From a bacterium (lineage in GTDB: Bacteria > Electryoneota > RPQS01): DNA of 64,000 nt. The DNA lies in assembly GCA_023382385.1 (NCBI GenBank), contig JAHDVH010000001.1, forward strand, positions 62,001-126,000, given 5' to 3'. The notes beneath the pieces are model-generated. The model ran no database searches. It saw only the letters and a list, made by a program, of their open reading frames with translations, and was not told where the DNA came from. Of this stretch, positions 18,482-27,306 are shown in pieces; position 1 is the first letter of the stretch; the number at the start of each line of letters is the position of its first letter. The position numbers were made by a program, and so were the translations under genes.

Positions 18482-18571
18482 CGTCCAGTTAGGACTCGGC
18501 CTGCCACGACACTTACCATGATGACGGCAAATCCCGCTCCAACCTCAAATTGAAAAACCTCTCCACTAAAC

Positions 18572-18600
18572 TTGACTCAGCCTCTCCAAACCGCTATCTT
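18572..18600 (+). promoter_or_regulatory. Predicted promoter of the third C25 gene
   Basis: TTGACT (18572-18577), 17 bp, TATCTT (18595-18600). The leader to ATG 18800 would be about 190 nt, unusually long for this window. Apart from this promoter and the divergent one, nothing else is recognised in the 18352-18799 gap. Confidence 0.5.
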
Positions 18601-18799
18601 CCTGAAATAGATAAAGGTAGGAGTGTGGCTGGTTCTCACTCACGTGCCAACAATTGCGCAGACAGCAAGCCTATACAAAATACGGACTTCTCGAGCCAGT
18701 TGTCAAGTCCTCTGGCGTCCCCCGGGAACCATAAGAGTCATTTCATTGTTCCCTAAAACATACTTACCACACTTCAGGGTCACATTCATCAGGTGTCAA

Positions 18800-21700
18800 A
18801 TGGTTCAGAAGCTCCTCCACGTAGCGCTACTTGCTGTATTGCTGAATTTGCAGCCACTTCTGTCTCAGCCGGCGCCCTTTGGCTTCTACGATAATGCTGA
18901 GTTTTCACCGGACTTTGAACTACTGGAGTTCAGTGAGAGTACACTTCTGTTTCGGCTGTCAATGACCAGGCTGCAGCCGACGGGAACAATTGATTTCTTT
19001 CAGAAATTACCGGGCACGTGGGCAGACTTAAATTATAATGGCCACCAGGTAATGCCGAGGTTTACTTTTTACCTTGCATTGCCAAACACGGGCAATCCGA
19101 CCGTCACAGTGCTCGATTGGCAGACCATCTCACGTCCAACTATTCCGCGTGTCATTCCAGAGAATACCGGTTCTCCGGTGCGCCTTGGAGAAGTTGGCAT
19201 CTTCGCGGGCGTTCGCTTAGTACCGGTTACGGTGAAGCCATTCACATATGTGAACAACCAGAGCAGTTGTCTGGTCATGTCTGAAGCCACAATTCGGATC
19301 GATATTGACGGCCAAAGCGGCCTGAACCCGCTGACATCCACAAGACTTGCATTTTCTGAAGTCTCGAGAGACGTATTCAAGTCACTTGTCGCCAATTGGG
19401 AGAGTATACCTAATATTGGGGTTACCGAACCCTCGCATATGCTGATGGTGATTCCAGAGAGTTACCTCGGCACAATGTCGGATTACATCCTCTGGAAACG
19501 GCAGATGGGCATCCGTGTGACGATCGTTCCTGCAGGAGAAATCAATTCGGACGGCACCGGCAATCTGCTGCGCAATCGCATTCAACAGGAACTTGCGAAC
19601 TCATCGCCTCGCATCGATTACGTGACTTTGGTTGGGGACGAGACAGTCATCCCAATTCGGTACCGGTATACCGAAGATCCTGTCACAAGATTCAGCGACT
19701 TCTCGCTCGCGGGTCAGTTTACGAACGAGGGATACTTTTCGGAGCTTGAGGGCAATGATGTTTTTCCTGATGTATTTCTCGGGCGCTGGGTGGTCAATAG
19801 TCAGGCGGAGGCGAGGTCCATCGCTGTGCGCACGGTTCAACATGAGCGTGACACATTTTCCGCCGATTCACTTCGCTTCGAACGTGCCGCCGTTGCCGCA
19901 GACTACACCGAAATTACCCAACGTCTTACGAAGCAAAGAGCGAGGGAGATAATGCTTTCGAGTGGAATCTCCCATGTGGATACGTTATGGGGAGAACAGA
20001 ACCCCGGTCCTCAACTTCTGATGGGATGGCTGACCGAAGGGTTGTCGTTTGTAAATTATCGTGGTTCTGGCTGGCAGCAGGGCTGGGCGGGAATCAGTTT
20101 CTACTACTGGTCAGTACCCCAGATATCGAACGCGGGCAAGCTCCCCATTGTCACGGGGATTGGATGCGGCGTTGGTAAATTTGATGCGCCCGAGGCCCAG
20201 TGCTTCGGAGAAGTTTGGATGCTGCACGGAACAGTGACTACACCACAGGGTGCGGCGGGCTTCATAGGTCCTTGCTGGAATACGCACACTGTCTATAATG
20301 ACTGCTTGGATACTTGCTTGTACAGAGCGATGCTGGACTACGATATCAGGAACCTCATGCCCGCGCTTACTGCCGGCAAGATGTACAGTTGGGCTGTTTT
20401 CAATGAGTTCTTGGGCGAAGGTCCTGTCGAAGAGATTTGCGAAGTGATGTTTCGCCAGTATCTCGTGTTAAGTGACCCGTCGCTGCAGCTATTTACCGAT
20501 ACTCCGGTGCGGGCAATGATCACGATGCCGACAGCGATTCCCTCCGGCCCCTATCAAGTTCCTGTGACAGTGAATCAAGGGCCTGCAATTGAGTCGGATA
20601 GCTTAACAGTTAGCTTCAGCACGTTAACAGGCGTTGTACACTCCGGACGAGTTCCCTCGACGCCCGGTCAGTGGTACGTTCCAGTTGATTTCGACTTCGG
20701 CGAGGAAGTGACTGCTACAGTGACCGCTCCGAATGTTCTCGCCAGGCAGTATCCTGTTCAAGTTTCGCCGAGCGGACCATACTTGACACATCGGGGATTG
20801 AGTTTTTCTGATGCAGCCGGGAACGGTGACGGAAGGATTCAGCCGGGCGAAACCATAGCGATCATTGATACGATGATGAACATCGGCTCCGACGCTGCTT
20901 TTCTCGTTCATGGTGTGCTGGAAACTACGCAGCAGCAGATCACTGTTTTGTCGAGCGAATCAGACTACGGGACGGTCGGGTCCGGTGAATCGAGCGTCGG
21001 GAGTCCATCTTACAGTATTAGCGTCGCACCGGAGATTTCCGCCGCATCTACAATTGTAATGGAATTGACATATAGTGCGAATCAAGTCGCACCGCGATCG
21101 GACGATATCTTTCTGACACTCCATATGCCCAATCTCTCAGTTGGATCATTGTCAATTGCGGACGGAGGGAATGGCCTCTTGGAGCGTTATGAAGTTGCGG
21201 GCCTGTCGTTCAGAGTGACAAACTCCGGAAATGAAGTGTTGCCCGCTTCATCCCTGAATCTGGTATCGAGTAGCCCGTATCTTGAAGTTTTGGACGCAAC
21301 GGCGGATCTCCCGCAGCTCTCGCCTGGTCAAAGCTACCAACTTCCGGAAAACTCGCTTCGAGTCGCGGCAGCGGGGAATAGCCCTTCGGGAGTGCAGGCA
21401 AATCTGAGTGCAGTTGTGACGGCAGAAATGAGCACATATACCTTCGAACGCAGCCTCCCACTCACGATCGTAATCGGCCAAGTCGGACAGGGTGATCCAT
21501 TGTTGGGTTCTGACGGACTTTACTACATGTACGACGACACTGATGTCATTTATGACCGCGTGGCCGTATATGACTGGGTCGAGATATCGCCTTCTCGGGG
21601 AGGTCCCGGAACTGAACTTGACTTCACCCAAAGTCAGCAGACGTTTAATGTTCCGGTTCCTTTCAACTACGCGTACTTCGGCGAGACATACTCGTCACTT

Positions 21701-22492
21701 TCAATCTCTACCGACGGTTGGGTTGTTCCCGGGTTCACACAATCCGTGAGCTATGCCAATCAGCCGCTACCCTACGCACCGGACTTCGTCTCCGGAATGA
21801 TCGGGATACTTTGGAACGATCTGTGGTATTTCTTCGGAGACACAGGCGATGTCAGTTATTTTTATGATGACATAGCTGATCGCTTCATTGTCGAGTGGCG
21901 TGATATTTCGGATTGGGCCACTGGAACGCGGCCGAATACTTTTCAAGTTCAGTTGCTGAATCCTGCGACCTATCCTACCCCAACGGGTGACGCGGAGTGG
22001 CTCTTCATGTATCAAGATTTGACTTTACACGCTTCAGCTGCGGCCGGTGCCACGATCGGGTACGAGAACATGGACGAGTCTCAAGGCGGTACTTATTTCT
22101 TCGAGAACTCTCGTCCACCAACTTCTGCGCCTTTGGAAGACGGGCGAGCGATCCGCTTGACGACCGCACCTCCCACAATTCTTGAGTCGGAGCATGATCG
22201 ACCTGAGTTGCCCGGAGGATTCAGCTTAAGACAGAATTACCCGAATCCGTTTAATCCGGAAACGATGATTGAGTTTACGGTTCCGCATCGTTCCGATGTT
22301 ACGCTTGAGGTATTCGATGTGCTTGGCAGACGCGTATCTCACCTCATCTCGGGTTACTTTGAGGCAGGCACCCATCGGATTGGTTGGAACGGCAGGAACA
22401 ACTCAGGCGTTTCAGTACCGAGCGGCATCTATTTCTATCGATTGACGACACCGGACTACATACAGACGCGGCGTATGCTGCTGATGAGATAA
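18800..22492 (+). CDS. Secreted C25-type protein with T9SS C-terminal sorting domain
   Basis: A 1,230-residue protein. ATG 18800 begins a good signal peptide (MVQKLLHVALLAVLLNLQ) with AGGTG just upstream; an open frame from GTG 18623 adds 59 residues without signal character. Order: propeptide-like region (about 35-215), C25 domain (about 220-570) with GIGCGVGKF (Cys456), Ser423 in NYRGSG where active members have GHG, CARDB/Ig-like beta domains, and a domain with SISTDGW shared with the two minus-strand paralogues. The T9SS type A tail (about the last 95 residues) contains LRQNYPNPFNPET and SGIYFYRL. The tail predicts export by the T9SS and attachment or release at the cell surface. Proteolytic activity is doubtful because of the His position. 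Confidence 0.92.
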   Translation: MVQKLLHVALLAVLLNLQPLLSQPAPFGFYDNAEFSPDFELLEFSESTLLFRLSMTRLQPTGTIDFFQKLPGTWADLNYNGHQVMPRFTFYLALPNTGNPTVTVLDWQTISRPTIPRVIPENTGSPVRLGEVGIFAGVRLVPVTVKPFTYVNNQSSCLVMSEATIRIDIDGQSGLNPLTSTRLAFSEVSRDVFKSLVANWESIPNIGVTEPSHMLMVIPESYLGTMSDYILWKRQMGIRVTIVPAGEINSDGTGNLLRNRIQQELANSSPRIDYVTLVGDETVIPIRYRYTEDPVTRFSDFSLAGQFTNEGYFSELEGNDVFPDVFLGRWVVNSQAEARSIAVRTVQHERDTFSADSLRFERAAVAADYTEITQRLTKQRAREIMLSSGISHVDTLWGEQNPGPQLLMGWLTEGLSFVNYRGSGWQQGWAGISFYYWSVPQISNAGKLPIVTGIGCGVGKFDAPEAQCFGEVWMLHGTVTTPQGAAGFIGPCWNTHTVYNDCLDTCLYRAMLDYDIRNLMPALTAGKMYSWAVFNEFLGEGPVEEICEVMFRQYLVLSDPSLQLFTDTPVRAMITMPTAIPSGPYQVPVTVNQGPAIESDSLTVSFSTLTGVVHSGRVPSTPGQWYVPVDFDFGEEVTATVTAPNVLARQYPVQVSPSGPYLTHRGLSFSDAAGNGDGRIQPGETIAIIDTMMNIGSDAAFLVHGVLETTQQQITVLSSESDYGTVGSGESSVGSPSYSISVAPEISAASTIVMELTYSANQVAPRSDDIFLTLHMPNLSVGSLSIADGGNGLLERYEVAGLSFRVTNSGNEVLPASSLNLVSSSPYLEVLDATADLPQLSPGQSYQLPENSLRVAAAGNSPSGVQANLSAVVTAEMSTYTFERSLPLTIVIGQVGQGDPLLGSDGLYYMYDDTDVIYDRVAVYDWVEISPSRGGPGTELDFTQSQQTFNVPVPFNYAYFGETYSSLSISTDGWVVPGFTQSVSYANQPLPYAPDFVSGMIGILWNDLWYFFGDTGDVSYFYDDIADRFIVEWRDISDWATGTRPNTFQVQLLNPATYPTPTGDAEWLFMYQDLTLHASAAAGATIGYENMDESQGGTYFFENSRPPTSAPLEDGRAIRLTTAPPTILESEHDRPELPGGFSLRQNYPNPFNPETMIEFTVPHRSDVTLEVFDVLGRRVSHLISGYFEAGTHRIGWNGRNNSGVSVPSGIYFYRLTTPDYIQTRRMLLMR

Positions 22493-22523
22493 GATTTCAC
22501 ATTTCAAATAGGACCCAGTGACC

Positions 22524-22916
22524 ATGGCAAAAAAGTGGACCCCATCCGAAGAGAAGTACCTGCTGGAGAATTACGGCAAAGTTCCGATGGCTGAACTCGC
22601 TGACCGTTTCGGCGTAACACGAAAGGCGATCAGCGCCAAGCTTGACAAACTGCGTCAGGCACATGGAATCGACCCGGTAGGTGCCCGGGAACGTGCAACT
22701 GCGAGGCAGCGGCGGCAGGCGTTGCTGAATGAGAAAGTGCCGCAGACTGGCGGAGCAATTCCCAGAAAGATTCCATTGGTTGGAGTCATCTCACAACCGC
22801 AGGTTGAGAATGTCTCGGTTGTGGAACCTGCGGGACTTACCGCTACGACAAACGTTATTCGAACGGAGCAGGGTTGGCAGCCGATTATGGTCGGCAAGAA
22901 GCGCGTGACGAGGTAA
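22524..22916 (+). CDS. Small Myb/SANT-like DNA-binding protein
   Basis: A 130-residue protein. Residues 4-45 (KKWTPSEEKYLLENYGKV followed by ELADRFGVTRKAISAKLDKLR) form a three-helix Myb/SANT-like helix-turn-helix as in GcrA-like proteins. A basic Arg-rich stretch follows and then an unstructured tail ending GKKRVTR. ATG 22524 (AGGA 10 nt upstream) is used; GTG 22518 two codons earlier is possible. It sits 31 bp after the third C25 gene and 4 bp before hutH, so it probably shares a transcript. A regulatory role is inferred from the fold only; targets are unknown. Confidence 0.7.
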   Translation: MAKKWTPSEEKYLLENYGKVPMAELADRFGVTRKAISAKLDKLRQAHGIDPVGARERATARQRRQALLNEKVPQTGGAIPRKIPLVGVISQPQVENVSVVEPAGLTATTNVIRTEQGWQPIMVGKKRVTR

Positions 22917-22920
22917 CAAT

Positions 22921-24489
22921 TTGGAAATCTTGATCGACGGCCACTCGCTTACGCTGGAAGACGTCGAAAGGGTGGCTCAGGGTGCGCACGTTTCGCTAAA
23001 CGACTCGGCGCGCGTGCGTCTGGATAAGTCCCGAGAGTGGATTGCAAGACTGGAGCGGCACGGAGGTGCCGCTCCAGTTGTCTATGGGATCAACACGGGG
23101 TTTGGCAGTCTTAAATCCACGCGCTTCTCAATTGATGAAGCTCGCGATGTATCTTACCGCTTGATCGTTTCGCATTGCTGCGGCACAGGAGTACCATTTG
23201 AAGAGAAAGTTGTGCGGGCAGCCATGCTGCTGCGAGCGAACTCGCTTGCTCAAGGCTACTCCGGGGTGCGATCCGTTGTTGTAGAGACCCTGCTGAAAAT
23301 GCTCAATCGCGGAGTCACTCCGGTTGTGCCATCGCAAGGGTCTCTTGGAGCGTCCGGTGACTTGTCTCCGCTGTCGCACATGGCGCTGGTACTTATCCGG
23401 CCTCCCTTCGGAGAGTCAACTGATACTGGATTCGCTACCTATCTTGGAGAGCAATACTCCGGTTCCGAGGCGATGCAAAGAGCCGGAATAGAGCGGCTTG
23501 TGCTGGAGGCCAAAGAAGGGCTTGCGCTGAATAATGGCGTGCAGTTCATGTGTTCCCTTGCGTTGCTCACACTGCTTCGCGCCGAGCGTCTGGCAAGACT
23601 TCAGGACGTCGCATTAGCCATGCATTTGGATTCAATTCGCGGAGCTTCAGCAGCCTTTGACAGACGAATTGCCGAACTTCGCAAATACCCAGGTCACGCG
23701 TTGGTATCGGATAACGTTCGAAGTCTGTTGGCCGAGAGTTCCAGTGTCGACGACGACGCGAGTCGCATTCAGGATGCTTATAGCATCCGTTGCGCGCCGC
23801 AAATTGCAGGAGCAGTTAGAGACGGGCTGGAGCACGTTAGGCAAGGTCTTGAAATCGAGATAAACTCGGTGACCGATAACCCCTTAATCTTTGCTGACGA
23901 CAATCAATCGTTATCAGGTGGCAACTTTCACGGGGATCCCGTGGGTCTACGCGTGGATTACCTGAAGACCTTGTTGGCAGAGTTGGGTAATCTGTGCGAG
24001 CGCCGAATCAATCGCCTGATGGACCGGAATCTCAACTGTGGTCTTGGACCTTACCTGCTGGATGACGACCATGCAGGCAAACACTCCGGTTTAATGATCA
24101 CGAGCTACACTGCTGCCGCGCTGGCAAGCGAGAACAAGGTTCTGGCACATCCTTCCTGTGTCGATACGATTCCCACGTCAGAGAATCAAGAAGACATTGT
24201 CTCCATGGGAACCCACGGCGCAAGGCAAGCGGCACAAATCCTGGAAAATGTGGAGCGCATCGTTGCGATTGAGTTTCTTTGTTCAGCCCAGGCACTTGAT
24301 CGCCGAATGAACTTGCAACCCTCACTAAGATTCGGCAGAGGTTCTCGAGTCGCCCATCAGGTTGTCCGTTCGGTTGTATCAACGTGGAGTGGGGACCACT
24401 TTATCGCCGCGGACATAGACGCCGTACATTCCTTGATCAAGTCAGGTGAACTGCTGAAAGCAGTCTCCGCCGAAATCGAAATCGCATGA
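22921..24489 (+). CDS. hutH: Histidine ammonia-lyase
   Basis: A 522-residue cytoplasmic enzyme of the aromatic amino acid lyase family that deaminates L-histidine to urocanate. The Ala144-Ser145-Gly146 triad that forms the MIO cofactor is intact (GASGDLSPLSHMA). Also present are YGINTGFG near the N-terminus and GGNFHGDPVG in the active-site region. Start is TTG 22921, supported by GAGG 6 nt upstream that overlaps the end of the previous gene. No other hut gene (hutU, hutI, hutG) is in the window, so urocanate use must be encoded elsewhere, or the enzyme serves another purpose. Tyrosine or phenylalanine lyase activity cannot be excluded, but overall length and motifs fit HutH best. Confidence 0.93.
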   Translation: MEILIDGHSLTLEDVERVAQGAHVSLNDSARVRLDKSREWIARLERHGGAAPVVYGINTGFGSLKSTRFSIDEARDVSYRLIVSHCCGTGVPFEEKVVRAAMLLRANSLAQGYSGVRSVVVETLLKMLNRGVTPVVPSQGSLGASGDLSPLSHMALVLIRPPFGESTDTGFATYLGEQYSGSEAMQRAGIERLVLEAKEGLALNNGVQFMCSLALLTLLRAERLARLQDVALAMHLDSIRGASAAFDRRIAELRKYPGHALVSDNVRSLLAESSSVDDDASRIQDAYSIRCAPQIAGAVRDGLEHVRQGLEIEINSVTDNPLIFADDNQSLSGGNFHGDPVGLRVDYLKTLLAELGNLCERRINRLMDRNLNCGLGPYLLDDDHAGKHSGLMITSYTAAALASENKVLAHPSCVDTIPTSENQEDIVSMGTHGARQAAQILENVERIVAIEFLCSAQALDRRMNLQPSLRFGRGSRVAHQVVRSVVSTWSGDHFIAADIDAVHSLIKSGELLKAVSAEIEIA

Positions 24490-25133
24490 GTGGGCATCCG
24501 GTTTGGACTTTTTTGGAGGACCATCCCGAGGATGCTCAGTTGTTGCTCCTCGCAGCGTTGTCCGTTCTTTGGCTGAAGCCACAGGACCAACTCGCCAGGC
24601 AGCTGGTCGTTCACTACAAGAGCCAAGGCTACGCCATCGAAGCGCTGCGAGAAGCGGCTCTTCAGCTTTTCCTGCTGGCAGGCTTCCAATCCTCATTGGA
24701 AGCCGCGTTCATGATACATGATGTGTACGGTAGCGGCTTGCCGTCCCATTCTGATGAGCTAATCAGTGCACCAACCGAGGAGACATTTGCTCGCGGTTGG
24801 CAATTGCAGGCTAAGGTCTATCAGGGTAACGTTGAAAAGCTCCGTTCAAACCTGGAGATGCTTAGTCCCGAATTGTCGAGGTGGACGGTTTGGATCGGCT
24901 ACGGATTAGTGATGTCCAGGCCGGGATTACCACCTCAGTGGCGCGAAATGTTGGAAATTGCTGTTCTTGCAGTTCAAGGATTTCCCCGGCAGCTATTCTC
25001 GCACCTGAAGGGTGCCTTAAATCTCGGTGCCACGGTGGATAAGATTACTTTGGTTCTTAGATTAACTCAGGAGATTGCAGGGGAATCCGTCCTTCGGCCG
25101 GCTTGGCAGATGTGGCGCCGAATTGACAAGTAG
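24486..25133 (+). CDS. Carboxymuconolactone decarboxylase/AhpD-like protein
   Basis: A 215-residue protein made of two helical halves. The second half (about 130-205) has the family pattern GLPPQWREMLEIAVLAV, then FSHLKGALNLGAT. The redox CxxC motif of AhpD-type members is absent; indeed the protein appears to lack cysteine, so it is not a thiol peroxidase partner. Its ATG overlaps the hutH stop (ATGA), implying coupled translation with hutH. Role unknown; members lacking CxxC include decarboxylases. Confidence 0.65.
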   Translation: MSGHPVWTFLEDHPEDAQLLLLAALSVLWLKPQDQLARQLVVHYKSQGYAIEALREAALQLFLLAGFQSSLEAAFMIHDVYGSGLPSHSDELISAPTEETFARGWQLQAKVYQGNVEKLRSNLEMLSPELSRWTVWIGYGLVMSRPGLPPQWREMLEIAVLAVQGFPRQLFSHLKGALNLGATVDKITLVLRLTQEIAGESVLRPAWQMWRRIDK

Positions 25134-25159
25134 TTCATGACAAAATGGCAGATATTCGT

Positions 25160-25183
25160 GGCAGAGGCTTTTCGCTCTCTGCC
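25160..25183 (+). terminator. Possible weak terminator before dnaK
   Basis: GGCAGAG and CTCTGCC form a 7-bp stem with a 10-nt loop, followed by the T-rich GATTTATTTATAT rather than a pure T-run. It lies 26 bp after the stop at 25133. Confidence 0.4.
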
Positions 25184-25232
25184 GATTTATTTATATAAAT
25201 CAATAGTTTACGCATCTGGTATGACCCTTGCC

Positions 25233-25249
25233 TTATTCAAGTTGAATAA
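25233..25249. promoter_or_regulatory. 17-bp perfect palindrome upstream of dnaK
   Basis: TTATTCAA-g-TTGAATAA is perfectly symmetric and lies 36 bp before the dnaK ATG. It differs from the long CIRCE element bound by HrcA. The dnaK upstream region shows no -35/17 bp/-10 match of the kind seen at other genes here, so this may be a stress-specific operator or part of an alternative promoter. Confidence 0.45.
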
Positions 25250-25285
25250 ACTCTAGAACTTTGAATCAAGCTAAAGGATAAAAAC

Positions 25286-27187
25286 ATGTCGAAGATTATT
25301 GGAATCGACCTCGGAACCACTAACTCCTGCGTTTCTGTTATTGAAGGCGGGGAGCCGGTGGTCATTCCGAATTCCGAGGGTGCGCGCACCACGCCCTCCG
25401 TCGTGGCTTTTTCCAAGACGGGCGAGCGTCTTGTTGGCGCGTCAGCAAAGCGGCAGGCTGTCACCAATCCCAAAAAGACCATATACTCAATTAAGCGATT
25501 CATGGGCCGTCGCCGCGACGAAGTTGAACACGAGATGAAGCTCGTTCCCTATGAGCTTGTAGGGGGCAGCGGATTGGCCAGAGTCAAGATCGAGGACAAA
25601 GAGTATACGCCTGCAGAGATTTCAGCGATGATCCTGCAGAAGATGAAGCAGACTGCCGAAGACTATCTGGGCGAGAAAGTACACAAGGCAGTCATTACGG
25701 TGCCTGCTTACTTTAACGACGCGCAGCGTCAAGCAACCAAGGATGCAGGGGATGTTGCCGGGCTTGAGGTCGTGCGGATCATCAATGAGCCAACGGCAGC
25801 GGCGCTTGCCTACGGTCTCGATAAAACGCACAAAGATGAAAAAGTTGCAGTCTACGACTTGGGCGGCGGCACATTCGATATTTCAATTCTCGAGCTTGGT
25901 GAAGGCGTATTCGAGGTTAAGTCCACGAATGGCGACACTCACTTGGGCGGCGATGATTGGGATCAGCGCTTAATTGACTTTCTTGCGGACGAGTTCAAGA
26001 AGCAGGAGGGCATTGATCTACGTAAGGATCCGATGGCTCTGCAGCGTCTGAAGGAAGCTGCCGAGAAAGCCAAGATCGAGCTTTCCGGTTCGTCTCAAAC
26101 CCAGGTCAATCTTCCGTTCATTACCGCGACAGCGGATGGCCCTAAGCACCTGGACATCGTTGTCACGCGCGCCAAGTTTCAGGAGCTGACCGAAGACCTT
26201 GTTCAGCGTACGATAAGTCCGACCAAAAAGGCGCTGGCCGACGCAGGATTGAGTCCCTCGGACATTGACGAGGTGATTCTCGTGGGTGGTTCGACGCGGA
26301 TGCCGCGCATCATTGACGTGGTTAAGGAATTCTTCGGCAAAGATCCGCATCGCGGAGTGAATCCGGATGAAGTGGTGGCCATTGGCGCTGCAATTCAGGG
26401 CGGCATTCTCGCGGGAGACGTGAAGGACGTGCTTCTACTGGATGTGACTCCGCTCTCGCTCGGAATTGAGACGATGGGCGGTGTGATGACCAAGCTGATT
26501 GAGTCGAACACGACAATCCCCACGCGCCGCACGGAGATTTTCTCCACCGCGTCCGACAGCCAACCATCGGTCGAAATTCATGTGCTGCAGGGCGAGCGCC
26601 CGATGGCGATGGATAACAAGACGATCGGCCGCTTCACACTCGATGGTATTCCGCCTGCGCCGCGCGGCGTGCCGCAGATAGAAGTGACCTTTGATATCGA
26701 TGCGAACGGTATTCTTTCCGTTTCCGCAAAAGATAAGGCAACGAACAAGGAGCAGTCAATAAAGATCACGCACTCGAGCGGTTTGTCCAAGGAAGAAATC
26801 GAGCGCATGAAGAGCGATGCGAAAGCACACGCCGACGAAGATCGAATGCGACGCGAAGAAGTGGACATCCGTAACGGCGCGGACGCTCTCGTCTTCCAGA
26901 CGGAACGTCAGATGAAGGAACTCGAAGCCAAGCTTACCGGTGATAATAAGTCTCGACTTGAGGCAGCCGTTGGCCGAGTCAAGGAAGCACTCAAGGGTTC
27001 GAGTGTCAGCGAAATAAAGAGCGCGACCGAAGATCTGAACAGCGTCTGGCAGCAAATCGCGCCGTCGCTCTATCAAGATGCAGGGCAGGGCCAACCAGCA
27101 GGGTCGACAGGGGGCGGTTCCACTTCATCCGAACCCGGTACCGAATCCGCCGACTACGAAGTCGTTGATGAAGACAAGAAGAAGTAA
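25286..27187 (+). CDS. dnaK: Chaperone protein DnaK (Hsp70)
   Basis: A 633-residue ATP-driven chaperone. The N-terminal ATPase starts [12 protein letters not shown] and holds [20 protein letters not shown] and VGGSTRMP. The interdomain linker [15 protein letters not shown] is near residue 381, followed by the substrate-binding domain and a helical lid. The C-terminus ends EVVDEDKKK, close to the usual EEVKD-type end. Start ATG 25286 has AGGA 7-8 nt upstream. Neither dnaJ nor grpE is next to it; instead clpB follows 119 bp downstream, pairing the two parts of the disaggregation bichaperone. Confidence 0.98.
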   Translation: MSKIIGIDLGTTNSCVSVIEGGEPVVIPNSEGARTTPSVVAFSKTGERLVGASAKRQAVTNPKKTIYSIKRFMGRRRDEVEHEMKLVPYELVGGSGLARVKIEDKEYTPAEISAMILQKMKQTAEDYLGEKVHKAVITVPAYFNDAQRQATKDAGDVAGLEVVRIINEPTAAALAYGLDKTHKDEKVAVYDLGGGTFDISILELGEGVFEVKSTNGDTHLGGDDWDQRLIDFLADEFKKQEGIDLRKDPMALQRLKEAAEKAKIELSGSSQTQVNLPFITATADGPKHLDIVVTRAKFQELTEDLVQRTISPTKKALADAGLSPSDIDEVILVGGSTRMPRIIDVVKEFFGKDPHRGVNPDEVVAIGAAIQGGILAGDVKDVLLLDVTPLSLGIETMGGVMTKLIESNTTIPTRRTEIFSTASDSQPSVEIHVLQGERPMAMDNKTIGRFTLDGIPPAPRGVPQIEVTFDIDANGILSVSAKDKATNKEQSIKITHSSGLSKEEIERMKSDAKAHADEDRMRREEVDIRNGADALVFQTERQMKELEAKLTGDNKSRLEAAVGRVKEALKGSSVSEIKSATEDLNSVWQQIAPSLYQDAGQGQPAGSTGGGSTSSEPGTESADYEVVDEDKKK

Positions 27188-27196
27188 CTGAGAAGT

Positions 27197-27220
27197 CGGG
27201 CGGGCCGCAAGGCCCGCCCG
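27197..27220. other. Strong GC hairpin between dnaK and clpB
   Basis: CGGGCGGGCC and GGCCCGCCCG make a perfect 10-bp stem with a GCAA tetraloop, 9 bp after the dnaK stop. There is no T-run, so it is more likely an RNA-stabilising or attenuating hairpin between dnaK and clpB than a full terminator. Confidence 0.6.
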
Positions 27221-27306
27221 AGAAGTGAAGCCACTCTTACGATGACCAGTGTGACAAAAAATTCAAAGATCTGTCGCACGAGTCAACTTTGCTTTGAGAA
27301 CACCTT

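Noticed and set aside
18623-18799. 59-residue N-terminal extension of the third C25 protein from GTG 18623
   Set aside because: It would bury the signal peptide; ATG 18800 starts the signal peptide directly.
25134-25285. CIRCE element for HrcA before dnaK
   Set aside because: The palindrome there has different sequence and a 1-bp centre, not the 9-bp spacer of CIRCE.
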